DNA of 64,000 nt from Rothia nasimurium (GTDB lineage: Bacteria; Actinomycetota; Actinomycetes; Actinomycetales; Micrococcaceae): positions 1 to 64,000 of the forward strand of contig NZ_SPQC01000008.1 of the NCBI RefSeq assembly GCF_004569295.1, given 5' to 3'. A program made the position numbers and the translations under genes. Below are positions 9,155 to 15,589 of the stretch, piece by piece. The notes beneath the pieces are model-generated. The model made no database searches and was not told the DNA's origin. It saw only the letters and a program-made list of their open reading frames with translations. Each line of letters starts with the position of its first letter. The stretch's first letter is position 1.

Positions 9155-9191
9155 ATTCTAGCACTTACGTTATTATGAGTAGATCATAATA
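9155..9191 (-). promoter_or_regulatory. Leaderless relaxase promoter with palindromic operator
   Basis: On the minus strand TAGAAT (9155-9160) ends six bases before the relaxase ATG, which would put the transcription start at the start codon. A palindrome TATTATGA-GTAGA-TCATAATA (9171-9191) covers where the -35 box should be. This arrangement suggests autoregulation, possibly by the relaxase or a plasmid regulator. The -35 itself is weak, which fits regulated expression. Confidence 0.45.
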
Positions 9192-9235
9192 GAAATACCT
9201 GACTTATTGGATGCATGAGGTGTAACCAAAAATTC

Positions 9236-9301
9236 AGCTCTTTAGCTATGGACGCCTCTGGGGGAGCCTGCGGAGGAAGAGGCGTCCATAGCTAAAGAGC
9301 T
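9236..9301 (+). ncRNA. Structured hairpin 1 of a three-hairpin array
   Basis: A perfect 24-bp stem (9236-9259 with 9278-9301) closes an 18-base loop GGGGGAGCCTGCGGAGGA. The hairpin is followed by five T residues (9301-9305), so on the plus strand it could end transcription. Its loop is nearly the same as the loops of the two hairpins that follow, although the stem sequence is unrelated. No coding sequence overlaps it. Confidence 0.6.
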
Positions 9302-9358
9302 TTTTGTGTTCGACATACTTGTCGCGGTTTTACACATGAGGCCAGCTTGTGTGCAGGG

Positions 9359-9400
9359 CTATCCATAGATGGAGGAGCTTGCGGGGGAATCTGTGGATAG
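9359..9400 (+). ncRNA. Structured hairpin 2 of the array
   Basis: A 12-bp stem (9359-9370 with 9389-9400) includes one T-G pair and closes the 18-base loop GGAGGAGCTTGCGGGGGA. The wobble pair is only stable if the plus strand folds; on the other strand it would be A against C. The loop differs from hairpin 3 at one position. Confidence 0.6.
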
Positions 9401-9432
9401 GGCTGTGCATCAAAGCTGAGGTTATTGTGGTA

Positions 9433-9494
9433 AATCTGTGGGTAACGCTATAGCGGAGGAGCCTGCGGGGGAGCTATAGTTTTATCCATAGATT
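9433..9494 (+). ncRNA. Structured hairpin 3 of the array
   Basis: A 22-bp stem (9433-9454 with 9473-9494) has three G-T pairs and one mismatch and closes the 18-base loop GGAGGAGCCTGCGGGGGA. All three wobbles favour plus-strand folding. The array lies between the relaxase gene and the next genes, which is where an origin of transfer or a single-strand initiation site would be expected; a regulatory RNA is the alternative. Confidence 0.6.
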
Positions 9495-9541
9495 TTCCAC
9501 ATTGAGCGCTAGCGAATCCGTGCCGATTGTGCAAAACCGTA

Positions 9542-9560
9542 CGCCGGGCCTTGCCCGGCG
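9542..9560. repeat. GC-rich palindrome in the candidate oriT region
   Basis: CGCCGGGC-CTT-GCCCGGCG forms an 8-bp hairpin next to the structured array and upstream of the relaxase gene. Such short GC palindromes often mark nicking regions, but the nic site cannot be named from sequence alone. Confidence 0.3.
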
Positions 9561-9565
9561 CGCGA

Positions 9566-9602
9566 AGTGCCCCCGTGACCGTTAGGTGGTCACGGGGGCA
9601 CT
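9566..9602. terminator. Hairpin downstream of the 114-residue protein gene
   Basis: A perfect 15-bp stem (9566-9580 with 9588-9602) closes a seven-base loop, right after the stop codon of the minus-strand gene ending at 9614. No T-run follows on the minus strand, so it is called a terminator mainly from position and stability. Confidence 0.5.
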
Positions 9603-9613
9603 TGCCTTTCTGG

Positions 9614-9958
9614 TTAGCTGGTCATATCCGCCAGATACTCAAGAACTCCGGCGCTGGTCATGAGTAGGTGGTATCGCACTTCTTCAGGAAGATACTTGGG
9701 AATGTCCTGCCCGCCCTTATCGCGTACCAACTCAAATGAGCACCAGCCCCGCATTTTGGTGGGCTTCTTCCAGTTCACAAAACAAGTCACCAGGTGAACA
9801 TACTTCTTAGGAATGTAGATACAGATTCCCTGTGAGGGCTGATGTACTTCATGCTCGGTCGGCTCAGTCTCCAGGTAGTATGCAATTTCTGCCCCGGCGC
9901 CTTCCTCGTCAAACATCAGACGGGTCATGAGCTTTTCGGTACTTGCTGAGGTTGTCAT
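9614..9958 (-). CDS. Hypothetical plasmid protein, 114 residues
   Basis: I do not recognise this protein. The chosen start is ATG 9958 (MTTSASTEKLMTRLMFDEEG...); a longer frame to 10144 begins with low-complexity residues and is not convincing. The protein is acidic at the front, has a central stretch with several aromatic residues (YIPKKYVHLVTCFVNW), and no membrane segments or signal peptide. It is co-oriented with the 101-residue gene upstream and may be cotranscribed. Similar small soluble proteins are common next to relaxase genes, but that is context only. Confidence 0.55.
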   Translation of the reverse strand: MTTSASTEKLMTRLMFDEEGAGAEIAYYLETEPTEHEVHQPSQGICIYIPKKYVHLVTCFVNWKKPTKMRGWCSFELVRDKGGQDIPKYLPEEVRYHLLMTSAGVLEYLADMTS

Positions 9959-10082
9959 GATGATGTTAGTCTTTCTGTGATGGGTCTTAGGTGATTGGTA
10001 ACGTTTTCTTTCGTACCTAGGACTTGTTGGGTGGCCTGGATGCCTTGCGCGTCCAGGCCATTGTTTTACTGGAGAACTAGGT

Positions 10083-10388
10083 TTAGGCGTAGTTTGAGTA
10101 GTAGAGCTGTTGCCCCTCATAGAGCCAAGCATCTGCAACTGCATTCACCGAAAAGAACGGTGACTCTCCGCCCTTGAGCTTGCGCCTGAGAACCTTATCT
10201 GAAACAAAACTGTCCTTAGCTGGCTCGGTGTGCCCGCTCCACCAATCACCGGAATTTGCTCTGCTAATCTCGCCTACCCACACAGTCTTTTCGGTGGCTC
10301 TGATGACCTGGTAGAACTCGACATTAGTCTGTTCGTATCCCCATGAGGTGTAGAAAATATCGCCTGCTTGAACCATGATGTGCTCCAT
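10083..10388 (-). CDS. Hypothetical plasmid protein, 101 residues
   Basis: Soluble protein beginning MEHIMVQAGDIFYTSWGYEQ (a second ATG lies four codons in). The pattern GDIFYTSWGYEQTNVEFYQV, followed by a short basic segment and an aromatic C-terminus (WLYEGQQLYYSNYA), is reminiscent of small beta-rich proteins found on plasmids and phages of Gram-positive bacteria, whose role is unknown. It is oriented like the relaxase and lies about 125 bases upstream of the 114-residue gene. Confidence 0.6.
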   Translation of the reverse strand: MEHIMVQAGDIFYTSWGYEQTNVEFYQVIRATEKTVWVGEISRANSGDWWSGHTEPAKDSFVSDKVLRRKLKGGESPFFSVNAVADAWLYEGQQLYYSNYA

Positions 10389-10475
10389 TCGCTAGGTGAG
10401 AGGGGCGGGTTAGATGTGTGACTGGGAGCCCGCCCCTGTGCCGGTTGGCGGAGCAAAGAGAACTGAGCTGTCAAA

Positions 10476-10592
10476 GAAAAAATGGCAACCGTTTAGGGCG
10501 GTGGGGCACCACTTTTTCTGAGGAAATAAGCGTAGCGCCGAAGGAAAAGGGGATAACCATCGCTGCGAGCTTGCGAGCAGTTGCATTTTTTC
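10476..10592 (+). repeat. Long-range inverted repeat
   Basis: The 14 bases at 10476-10489 are complementary to 10580-10592 with one base missing, enclosing about 90 bases that contain further short hairpins such as GTGG-GGCA-CCAC. The 3' arm ends in six T residues, so the whole could fold as an RNA of ~115 bases with its own terminator-like end. Confidence 0.4.
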
Positions 10593-10632
10593 TTGGCTCA
10601 GTATCTTTGTCGCAGGCAACCGGCATCTCCTA

Positions 10633-10709
10633 TCACCGCGATCAGTAGCGGCCTCACAAATAGAACTTAAGCTTTGGCTGGAAGTAAGCCGCTACTGATC
10701 CTGCGGTGA
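10633..10709. repeat. 20-bp inverted repeat with 35-base loop
   Basis: TCACCGC + GATCAGTAGCGGC (10633-10652) pairs with GCCGCTACTGATC + GCGGTGA (10688-10709), interrupted by a two-base bulge. The loop of about 35 bases is AT-rich. Large imperfect inverted repeats like this are typical of plasmid origins of transfer or single-strand origins. Confidence 0.45.
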
Positions 10710-10841
10710 AGCTAGCAGAGCCAGCGGCGCGGTAGCGACGATGTCCTTTTCTGCTGCTAAAAAATCAGTAAGTTCTGTTAAAGAAACATTCCCTCCGGTA
10801 GGCTAGAGACAAGAGAATATCCTGTATCTATAGGAGGAGTG

Positions 10842-11255
10842 TTGGCCGGTCGTCAAAGTAGTGTTGCTGTTAATGCACAGAAAAAGGCAGCAGAAGCTGC
10901 TCTAAAGTTTCAGCAGCAGCAGGATCGTTTGTTGGAGCTTGCAGCTGAGTTTTTCTCTATTCCTGAGAAGAATGGTGTGGCTTCCTTGGAGAAGCAGATT
11001 GAGGATTTGGAAGCTAAGATTGAGCAGCTTCGAGTGAAGATTGGTGAGCAGCAGGAGAGTTCGCAGATTGAGCAGGCAGCTGTAGTTTCTCGGATGAAGG
11101 CTGAAGGTATTGCTGTTGGTGAGATTGCCCAGCGCCTGGTGCTCTCTACCGCTGAAGCTCGTAAGCTGCTGAAACTGGGTGCGGCAAAAGCAGCGACAAA
11201 AATCGATGAGGCGTCGGCTGTTACTGAAGATGTAGAGACCTCTTCGGCAGTATAG
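10842..11255 (+). CDS. Coiled-coil protein with C-terminal helix-turn-helix
   Basis: About 137 residues. AGGAGG at 10832-10837 precedes either GTG 10839 or TTG 10842; I prefer TTG for spacing. Residues ~10-90 are Ala/Glu/Lys/Gln-rich and predict a long coiled coil (EKQIEDLEAKIEQLRVKIGEQQ). The C-terminal part (VVSRMKAEGIAVGEIAQRLVLSTAEARKLL) looks like a helix-turn-helix and aligns with the decayed fragments at 11324 and 14948. It may be a small DNA-binding or accessory plasmid protein; no function is assigned. It is the only plus-strand gene in this part of the element. Confidence 0.6.
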   Translation: MAGRQSSVAVNAQKKAAEAALKFQQQQDRLLELAAEFFSIPEKNGVASLEKQIEDLEAKIEQLRVKIGEQQESSQIEQAAVVSRMKAEGIAVGEIAQRLVLSTAEARKLLKLGAAKAATKIDEASAVTEDVETSSAV

Positions 11256-11323
11256 TAGTTGAGCTGAAACAGAGTGGGGCGGGGCCGCCAGATTTACTAT
11301 TCTGTTGCCCCCTAGCTTTTTAA

Positions 11324-11414
11324 CTAGGCTGCCTGTAGTTGTTGGACTCGAGACTTCAAGGATGGCAGCAGTATCAGTAAGAGATATACCTTCTTCGCGT
11401 TCTGTACGTTCTTA
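11324..11414 (-). pseudogene. Remnant of an HTH-tailed small protein (HicB-type tail)
   Basis: On the minus strand the frame reads EEGISLTDTAAILEVS and, after a one-base frameshift, SRVQQLQAA and a TAG at 11324. This is the C-terminal helix-turn-helix found at the end of actinobacterial HicB-like antitoxins (GxSLxDIAxxLGVSxxRVQQL). The N-terminal part is missing. A second fragment of the same type lies at 14948-15130. Confidence 0.4.
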
Positions 11415-11422
11415 AAAGAGTT

Positions 11423-11454
11423 CTGGCCGGTGTAGATGAATCCACACCGGCCAG
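11423..11454. terminator. Hairpin terminator, duplicated unit
   Basis: CTGGCCGGTGT (11423-11433) pairs with ACACCGGCCAG (11444-11454). Together with the preceding CTTAAAAGAGTT it is a near copy of the terminator at 13124-13168. It sits just after the stop codon of the antitoxin-like fragment on the minus strand. Confidence 0.5.
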
Positions 11455-11643
11455 TTATCCATCAGCTTTATGCAGCGCGTGTGCCTTGATGTATTCTGCA
11501 GCTGCTAGACGCACAATCTCAGGTTCTTTCTTACCTTGGCGTGCAGCTAGAAGAGCGCTGCTGTCTTTAAACGCGCGCACGAGTGGAGGGGACGCTCCGC
11601 ACTCTTTACTTACCTGCGGACGGCCCAGGGCAAACCTCGCCAA
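11455..11643 (-). pseudogene. Fragment of a RHH (CopG-like) antitoxin
   Basis: The frame opens at a TTG and gives 62 residues ending RQGKKEPEIVRLAAAEYIKAH, which looks like the last helix pair of a ribbon-helix-helix antitoxin. The first half (GRPQVSKECGASPPLVRAF) also resembles the family but lacks the beta strand and first helix, so I treat it as a deletion remnant. No toxin gene follows. The terminator after it is shared with the intact antitoxin at 13166. Confidence 0.4.
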
Positions 11644-11706
11644 TAATTAGCACCTACTACAGAATCTCTACGGATCACAACCACATCCAACATCACCGTA
11701 TTACGG

Positions 11707-12321
11707 TTATCTACTTATAGATTCATGAGGGAGTTCATACGAGAAAACCGTAATTTCTTCTATATAACTTTCACCGGCAGAAACGCCCTGGCCTTGTACC
11801 CCTCGAGCGAGAGGAGTGCCCGGGCGCAAGATGGAATCCTGAACCCACTCAGGACACCTCGGCGCCTTATCTGGATTCTCACAATAAATCGTTATCATCC
11901 CAAGCTGCGAATCAAGCTCAAGATCATGATGCCTGGTAGCCGTAGTAAAGATAGCCTTTACTTCTCGCTGTTCTTCTAGGTTGCAGGTCAGCACGTTGCA
12001 TGTATATTTGCCTACGTACGCCTTAGCCACAAGGGTGTCCCCTTGCCACTCGCTTTGAGGGGAAACACTCACTTTTTTGATGGCCTCCAGACTTGTCAGA
12101 CCATGCTTATGGTAGGCCTTATCAAAGCCGAAACCACGATCTGTTTCCGCATCGTAATAGCCTCTGCGGATAGGAAATTCGCCTGGGGCATTAGGGTTCT
12201 TAATAGTGGCCAGAGGCTCTGTTATGTCGTAGCCTTCAGCAGCCAGAGAGGGTGCAGGAGTGACTATAAGCGCAGCAAGAGCTAAAATTGCCACAAGGCT
12301 ACGGCGTATTCTCTGACTTAT
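11707..12321 (-). CDS. Secreted hypothetical protein, start codon appears to be ATA
   Basis: The mature part is a soluble protein of unknown family with four cysteines (YTCNVLTCN and YCENPDKAPRCPEW), which suggests disulfides outside the cell. An ideal AGGAGG (12328-12333) is followed after six bases by ATA at 12321, which begins ISQRIRRSLVAILALAAL, a proper signal peptide with a basic n-region, hydrophobic core and cleavage near SLAAEG. The first standard start, GTG at 12294, would remove the basic region. Either ATA is used as a rare start or the original ATG is mutated and expression is reduced. No other member of an operon is visible. Confidence 0.55.
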   Translation of the reverse strand: MSQRIRRSLVAILALAALIVTPAPSLAAEGYDITEPLATIKNPNAPGEFPIRRGYYDAETDRGFGFDKAYHKHGLTSLEAIKKVSVSPQSEWQGDTLVAKAYVGKYTCNVLTCNLEEQREVKAIFTTATRHHDLELDSQLGMITIYCENPDKAPRCPEWVQDSILRPGTPLARGVQGQGVSAGESYIEEITVFSYELPHESISR

Positions 12322-12343
12322 CTGAAACCTCCTGGGGCTTATT

Positions 12344-12748
12344 ATGGTTGACTTTCACCTAGAGTGCATTAAATGTTTTGTGGGACAAGAACAGTTCATA
12401 CAAGAGTATAAGCATAAATTGCACCTATTTGTGCCCTATGACACTTTTTTCGTAGTTCTCTTCAAGAAGACCACTCACCCCAATGAGCTCCTTGCTCTAA
12501 GACTGCCTTACCTATCCGCCTGTCAGCAGATGAGACTCTTGTACTACGACCTAGTTGAACCCAGCGCTCATGAGACAACACGTGATGGCAAGATATTCTG
12601 GGCAGGGACTCGAGAGGATGATATTCCACTCTGGTCAGAAGAGACCCAGCAGAGGGTGGAGAAAATTCTTGAGGAAACACAACGCGCCTGGATGCCGGGG
12701 CCGGTTGACAGCTGGGAGGAGCTAGTCTCTCACCCAGGTAATTTCTAA
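12344..12748 (+). CDS. Hypothetical protein, 134 residues
   Basis: The open frame starts at ATG 12344 and codes for a soluble protein rich in aromatic residues, with a C-terminal acidic helix (EETQQRVEKILEETQRAWM) followed by PGPVDSWEELVSHPGNF. No family is recognised. Its start lies only 22 bases from that of the divergent secreted protein gene, leaving little room for a promoter and no clear ribosome binding site, so it may be transcribed from within its neighbour or be a remnant. Confidence 0.4.
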   Translation: MVDFHLECIKCFVGQEQFIQEYKHKLHLFVPYDTFFVVLFKKTTHPNELLALRLPYLSACQQMRLLYYDLVEPSAHETTRDGKIFWAGTREDDIPLWSEETQQRVEKILEETQRAWMPGPVDSWEELVSHPGNF

Positions 12749-12914
12749 GATGACATCGAGAAGCTCATGAAAGATATAGTAACTTCGCAGATAGGAACGA
12801 GAAGATGAGCTGCCGATAATGACAGAGAGCCGTGAAGCTAGCTTCATCTGTAGTTGCTTTCACACATAAGGTATTATCGCACCGGTGTAAGGAGTGCAGA
12901 TTAGTGAGGTCAGG

Positions 12915-13127
12915 ATGAATGAGCAAGAGCGCATAGCGGTGAGCACGCATGGGCGCGTCTTTGCCAGTGACACTGTCCTTGCGCCAGAAGATTCAGTAGC
13001 CATCATCGCTGATAGCACCAGTCCAAATCCAGCAGGATTCTGGCGCAGGCCCTTTGACAACGTGGCTGAAAAATCGTTGTTCTTCTGTGCTCATGGCTCT
13101 ACTGTAGCTGGTTCAGTAGGTTCTTAA
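12915..13127 (+). CDS. Hypothetical protein, 70 residues
   Basis: ATG 12915 is preceded by GAGGTCAGG. The product begins MNEQERIAVSTHGRVFASDT and is soluble, with no recognised domain. It ends just before the strong terminator at 13135, which supports transcription through this frame. An overlapping minus-strand frame of similar length exists but has no start signal. Assignment is tentative. Confidence 0.35.
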   Translation: MNEQERIAVSTHGRVFASDTVLAPEDSVAIIADSTSPNPAGFWRRPFDNVAEKSLFFCAHGSTVAGSVGS

Positions 13128-13134
13128 AAAGTTC

Positions 13135-13168
13135 TGGCCGGTCCAATTGAACCGGCCAGTTTCTTTTA
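13135..13168. terminator. Hairpin terminator between convergent genes
   Basis: CTGGCCGGT and ACCGGCCAG form a stem closed by TCCAATTGA (13135-13160), followed on the plus strand by TTTCTTTT. It separates the plus-strand 70-residue gene from the minus-strand antitoxin gene and can serve both; the A-rich side at 13124-13130 gives a T-run on the minus strand. Confidence 0.7.
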
Positions 13169-13519
13169 GGCTGCTGCTAGACCCTTGATAAGCAGTTCGC
13201 GTGCTATTTCTGAAGTGCTCTCGCCACGCTTGGCAGCAAGGTCACGGATAGTTGCGTTCAGTTCCTCAGGGAGTCGCAAGTGCAACATGGGTGAGGGATT
13301 CTTTTTTGAATCTGCAAGTTTGCGGCGACCGCGTACCATTTTGGCAAGTTCAGCTGGGTCATCAGTGCCAGCGACTTTCCTCAAAAGTGCCCTGGCTGAT
13401 TCAGCGGCTTCTTCGCCGTAGAGGTGTTCGCCGTCAGGGTCGAGGGTGTAGTCGCCGTTGAGTACATCGTCAGCGCGTTGTTCCCAGTATGCTTCATCGT
13501 GAATGAGGTTCTTGTCCAT
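13166..13519 (-). CDS. Ribbon-helix-helix antitoxin (BrnA-like)
   Basis: Protein of 117 residues that would neutralise the upstream-encoded toxin and bind the shared promoter. The C-terminal half carries the ribbon-helix-helix: MLHLRLPEELNATIRDLAAKR and then STSEIARELLIKGL. The acidic N-terminal half (LNGDYTLDPDGEHLYGEEAAESARALL) is probably the toxin-wrapping part; this order is reversed compared with the most common RHH antitoxins. It starts two bases after the toxin stop codon, so translation is probably coupled. Toxin-first gene order is typical of BrnT/BrnA pairs. Confidence 0.75.
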   Translation of the reverse strand: MDKNLIHDEAYWEQRADDVLNGDYTLDPDGEHLYGEEAAESARALLRKVAGTDDPAELAKMVRGRRKLADSKKNPSPMLHLRLPEELNATIRDLAAKRGESTSEIARELLIKGLAAA

Positions 13520-13521
13520 AT

Positions 13522-13758
13522 CTACTTCCTTCTTCCTGTATCCATTGCGTGGTAAATCAGAAAATCTTTTCCATCAAAGCTAGCGATGACTTCAATAAGC
13601 CTGTTAGTTTGCCCGTGGGGTGGACCGATGAAGAGGATAGCTTTGTTCCCTCTCCTATCGATGATGGGCTTTTTCTCGACGGCATGAGTCGCCGCGTAGA
13701 GTGCGTCTTCCTCTGAGATGCCATGTCGCGCTGCTGACTCGGTGAAGTTGATGACCAT
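13522..13758 (-). CDS. Type II toxin (BrnT-like)
   Basis: Small protein of 78 residues starting MVINFTESAARHG. The pattern ARHGISEEDALYA, then RLIEVIASFDGKDFLIYHAMDTGRRK, follows the layout of BrnT-like RNase toxins (His-Gly then E/D-A in the first helix, beta strands, and a basic C-terminus), though the match is at the level of pattern and not of strong identity. I chose ATG 13758 over the longer frame to 13776 because TATAAT lies six bases upstream, which points to a leaderless message. The gene comes directly before its RHH antitoxin. Confidence 0.65.
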   Translation of the reverse strand: MVINFTESAARHGISEEDALYAATHAVEKKPIIDRRGNKAILFIGPPHGQTNRLIEVIASFDGKDFLIYHAMDTGRRK

Positions 13759-13763
13759 ACAAT

Positions 13764-13785
13764 AATTATAACTCATAATTGAGTG
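13764..13785 (-). promoter_or_regulatory. Leaderless promoter and operator of the toxin-antitoxin pair
   Basis: TATAAT on the minus strand (13765-13770) ends six bases before the toxin ATG. Two overlapping inverted repeats cover it: AATTAT-AACTC-ATAATT (13764-13780) and ACTCA-TAAT-TGAGT (13771-13784). This is what is expected of a RHH-autoregulated promoter. The spacing from -10 to ATG is the same as at the relaxase gene. Confidence 0.5.
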
Positions 13786-13852
13786 ACAATAAATAGAAGT
13801 AAGGCAAATACAGTGCCTGGTTCTGAATCACTTAGGTTTTGACTCAGGCTTC

Positions 13853-13910
13853 TGACGCAAGACAGAGGGCTTCCCACTCTCTCAGGACACCGGTAGACTA
13901 GGTTGCGTCA
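13853..13910. repeat. Short inverted repeat
   Basis: TGACGCAA (13853-13860) is repeated inverted as TTGCGTCA (13903-13910), with 42 bases between. It sits in the gap between the toxin promoter and the acetyltransferase gene. It could be a regulatory site or a scar of a small mobile element; nothing in the sequence decides. Confidence 0.3.
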
Positions 13911-14003
13911 AAAACGTTCGATTATGAGCCAGTGCTCTAAGGGCTCAGACAAGAACTCATCCTGCATACTGCCCAGTATCAACCAGGAGAGAAAGAAAGC
14001 TCC

Positions 14004-14621
14004 GTGGAACTGAAAATTCTCGAAACTGAACAGGCACAAAAACCAGCTCGACGAATGGTTCACGAACTCATCACTCCAACAAACCTCACCAAGTACAAAG
14101 AGGATGAACTTCAACGCCGGAAGCTACGCAATCTCTTCACCACAGCAGGACTTACTGCACCAGAAGTACATGACCTATGGATAGGCTCTTTTGACCGTAG
14201 CCAACTGGTTGGTGCTATTCACGCCACGAGCTTCCTGCATCATTGGAACCCCCATGTCGTCTTCCAGCTTGATACCCAAGGTCAAGCAGAAACCCTTGAA
14301 TCAATTCGCTACTGTTGCGAAAATACCGCCTTTATTGAAGAATTAGCTGTTACCCCAGATCTCCGAGGTCAAGGAATCGGCAAACAGCTACTCCAGGCCT
14401 GCTACAGCTATTTCCAAGAACATCAGATCACGAAGTTCTCTCTATCCGCTCGAAAGGCTGAATCACGTGCATTCTTCACCCACGCTGGGTTTCAGAGTTT
14501 CAGGCACACCCTGCCTGCAGAGTACTTCAACGGGGTAAGGCCTTTGGAGATGTTGCCTGAATATCGTCTGAGCAATATCTACATGGGAATTAACCTTGAG
14601 CCGCAGCCCCTGAAACAGTAA
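14004..14621 (+). CDS. GNAT-family N-acetyltransferase
   Basis: Protein of 205 residues with the acetyl-CoA binding motif VTPDLRGQGIGKQLL near residues 115-129, preceded by the usual strand FIEELAV and followed by helix alpha-4 and the motif AFFTHAGFQSF. It transfers an acetyl group to an unknown amine substrate in the cytoplasm. Start is GTG 14004 with AGGAGA about 13 bases upstream. The N-terminal ~40 residues are charged and variable. It is a stand-alone cargo gene on the element; it could be a resistance or toxin-type acetyltransferase, but the sequence does not say. Confidence 0.8.
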   Translation: MELKILETEQAQKPARRMVHELITPTNLTKYKEDELQRRKLRNLFTTAGLTAPEVHDLWIGSFDRSQLVGAIHATSFLHHWNPHVVFQLDTQGQAETLESIRYCCENTAFIEELAVTPDLRGQGIGKQLLQACYSYFQEHQITKFSLSARKAESRAFFTHAGFQSFRHTLPAEYFNGVRPLEMLPEYRLSNIYMGINLEPQPLKQ

Positions 14622-15589
14622 ATCAACTTATGAAAATTAATTTATGCCACGTCTCAGCTAACCAACAACAAAACCCTCTAGAAGTCCAGCAGTAGCCCCT
14701 CAATACCTACAGACACAGAATCCTATACAGACTTGGGTTTCAGGAGAGCCCAGCCAGGCCCCTGGCCCCACATCTACCCTAACCTACACACAAGAAAATG
14801 ACGCCACCGCTGCCACCCGACTCAATCGACTTAGCTACTCTACCATTGAGGCCCTCCACCATCTAATAGCTGGCTACTTTATGTTGCTACTAGCTCCTGT
14901 GAAGATACAGAGCCGTGATGTATACACCCCTTGCCTCTTCTCAAGAACTACACGGTCTGGAGCTGCTGAACCCGATATTTTGAGAGTTCTATAAGTGCAG
15001 CGGTATCAGCCAAAGATACCCCTTTACCGCGGAGTTGCGCGACGACTGACCGAATTTTTCGAGATGCTCCTTCTTCAGCTTTTCGTGCAGCTTACTGTGC
15101 TGCACGCGCCTAGTTAAGCTCCTCCTCGACATTTGTATACACAAGAGCAGAATGTCGGCACCGGTGAGTCGTGAAGAGGGGGCTTAGTAAGAACCATAAC
15201 CCACAAAGGGCGTGCGTGTCCGTGTCCCCGCTAGTCAGAGGGGCTTTTTATGGCCCTAAAGAGGGTCTGAAAAAGAGGGTTTTTGCGCTAGTTATCCGGG
15301 GGGGCTTATTATAAGGGTAGGTGAGGCGGGCTCACTGCGAAGCTGCTGGCTCGTCGGCTGGTGTGAATCGCCTAGTGAGCGAAACAGACCAGGCGAGAGA
15401 GTCGGCAACAAGCGTGAGCCTGCGAAATCTCTTATGAATAAGTCTCTACATCTCCTTGCGCCTCCTGCATAGCTATTAGTTAGCTCAAAATTCAACACAA
15501 ATAGAACTAAAATTCTATTGAAGCATCTCACGGGAACAGCGTAGAATACTTAAACCACAGTGCCGTGTTATAAACCCCAAGGACTTAAA
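14622..15589. other. Gene-poor region with decayed sequence
   Basis: Nearly 1 kb has no intact gene on either strand. It contains the antitoxin-type remnant at 14948-15130 and a weak CCCC/GGGG hairpin with a T-run near 15226-15249. The rest gives only short frames with no start signals or recognisable products, so it is probably eroded DNA. Confidence 0.55.
14948..15130 (-). pseudogene. Decayed HicB-type antitoxin tail with two stop codons
   Basis: The minus-strand frame reads YTNVEEELN, TAG, ARAAQ, TAA, AARKAEEGASRKIRSVV, then GVSLADTAALIELSKYRVQQL and a terminal TAG at 14948. This matches the helical linker and helix-turn-helix tail of HicB-like antitoxins. Each internal stop is one transition away from a glutamine codon (CAG or CAA), which fits the Gln/Ala-rich helix. 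The N-terminal domain and any toxin partner are gone. Confidence 0.45.

Larger units (their letters stand above)
10389..10838. other. Structured intergenic region without coding genes
   Basis: I find no convincing gene in these 450 bases. The stretch is rich in inverted repeats, described separately (10476-10592 and 10633-10709), and ends with the AGGAGG site of the next gene. It may hold an untranslated RNA or a plasmid site such as oriT or a single-strand origin. Confidence 0.5.

Noticed and set aside
9236..9494. The hairpin array as ordinary tandem terminators or REP elements
   Set aside because: Only the first hairpin is followed by T residues, the stems share no sequence, and the conserved part is the loop, which is the opposite of REP-type repeats.
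9959..10144. Longer version of the 114-residue protein gene
   Set aside because: The extra 62 residues are low-complexity and overlap the next gene's end; ATG 9958 gives a compact soluble protein.
15221..15249. Terminator near 15226-15249
   Set aside because: The stem has only four CCCC/GGGG pairs with a long loop; too weak to list as a feature although a T-run follows.
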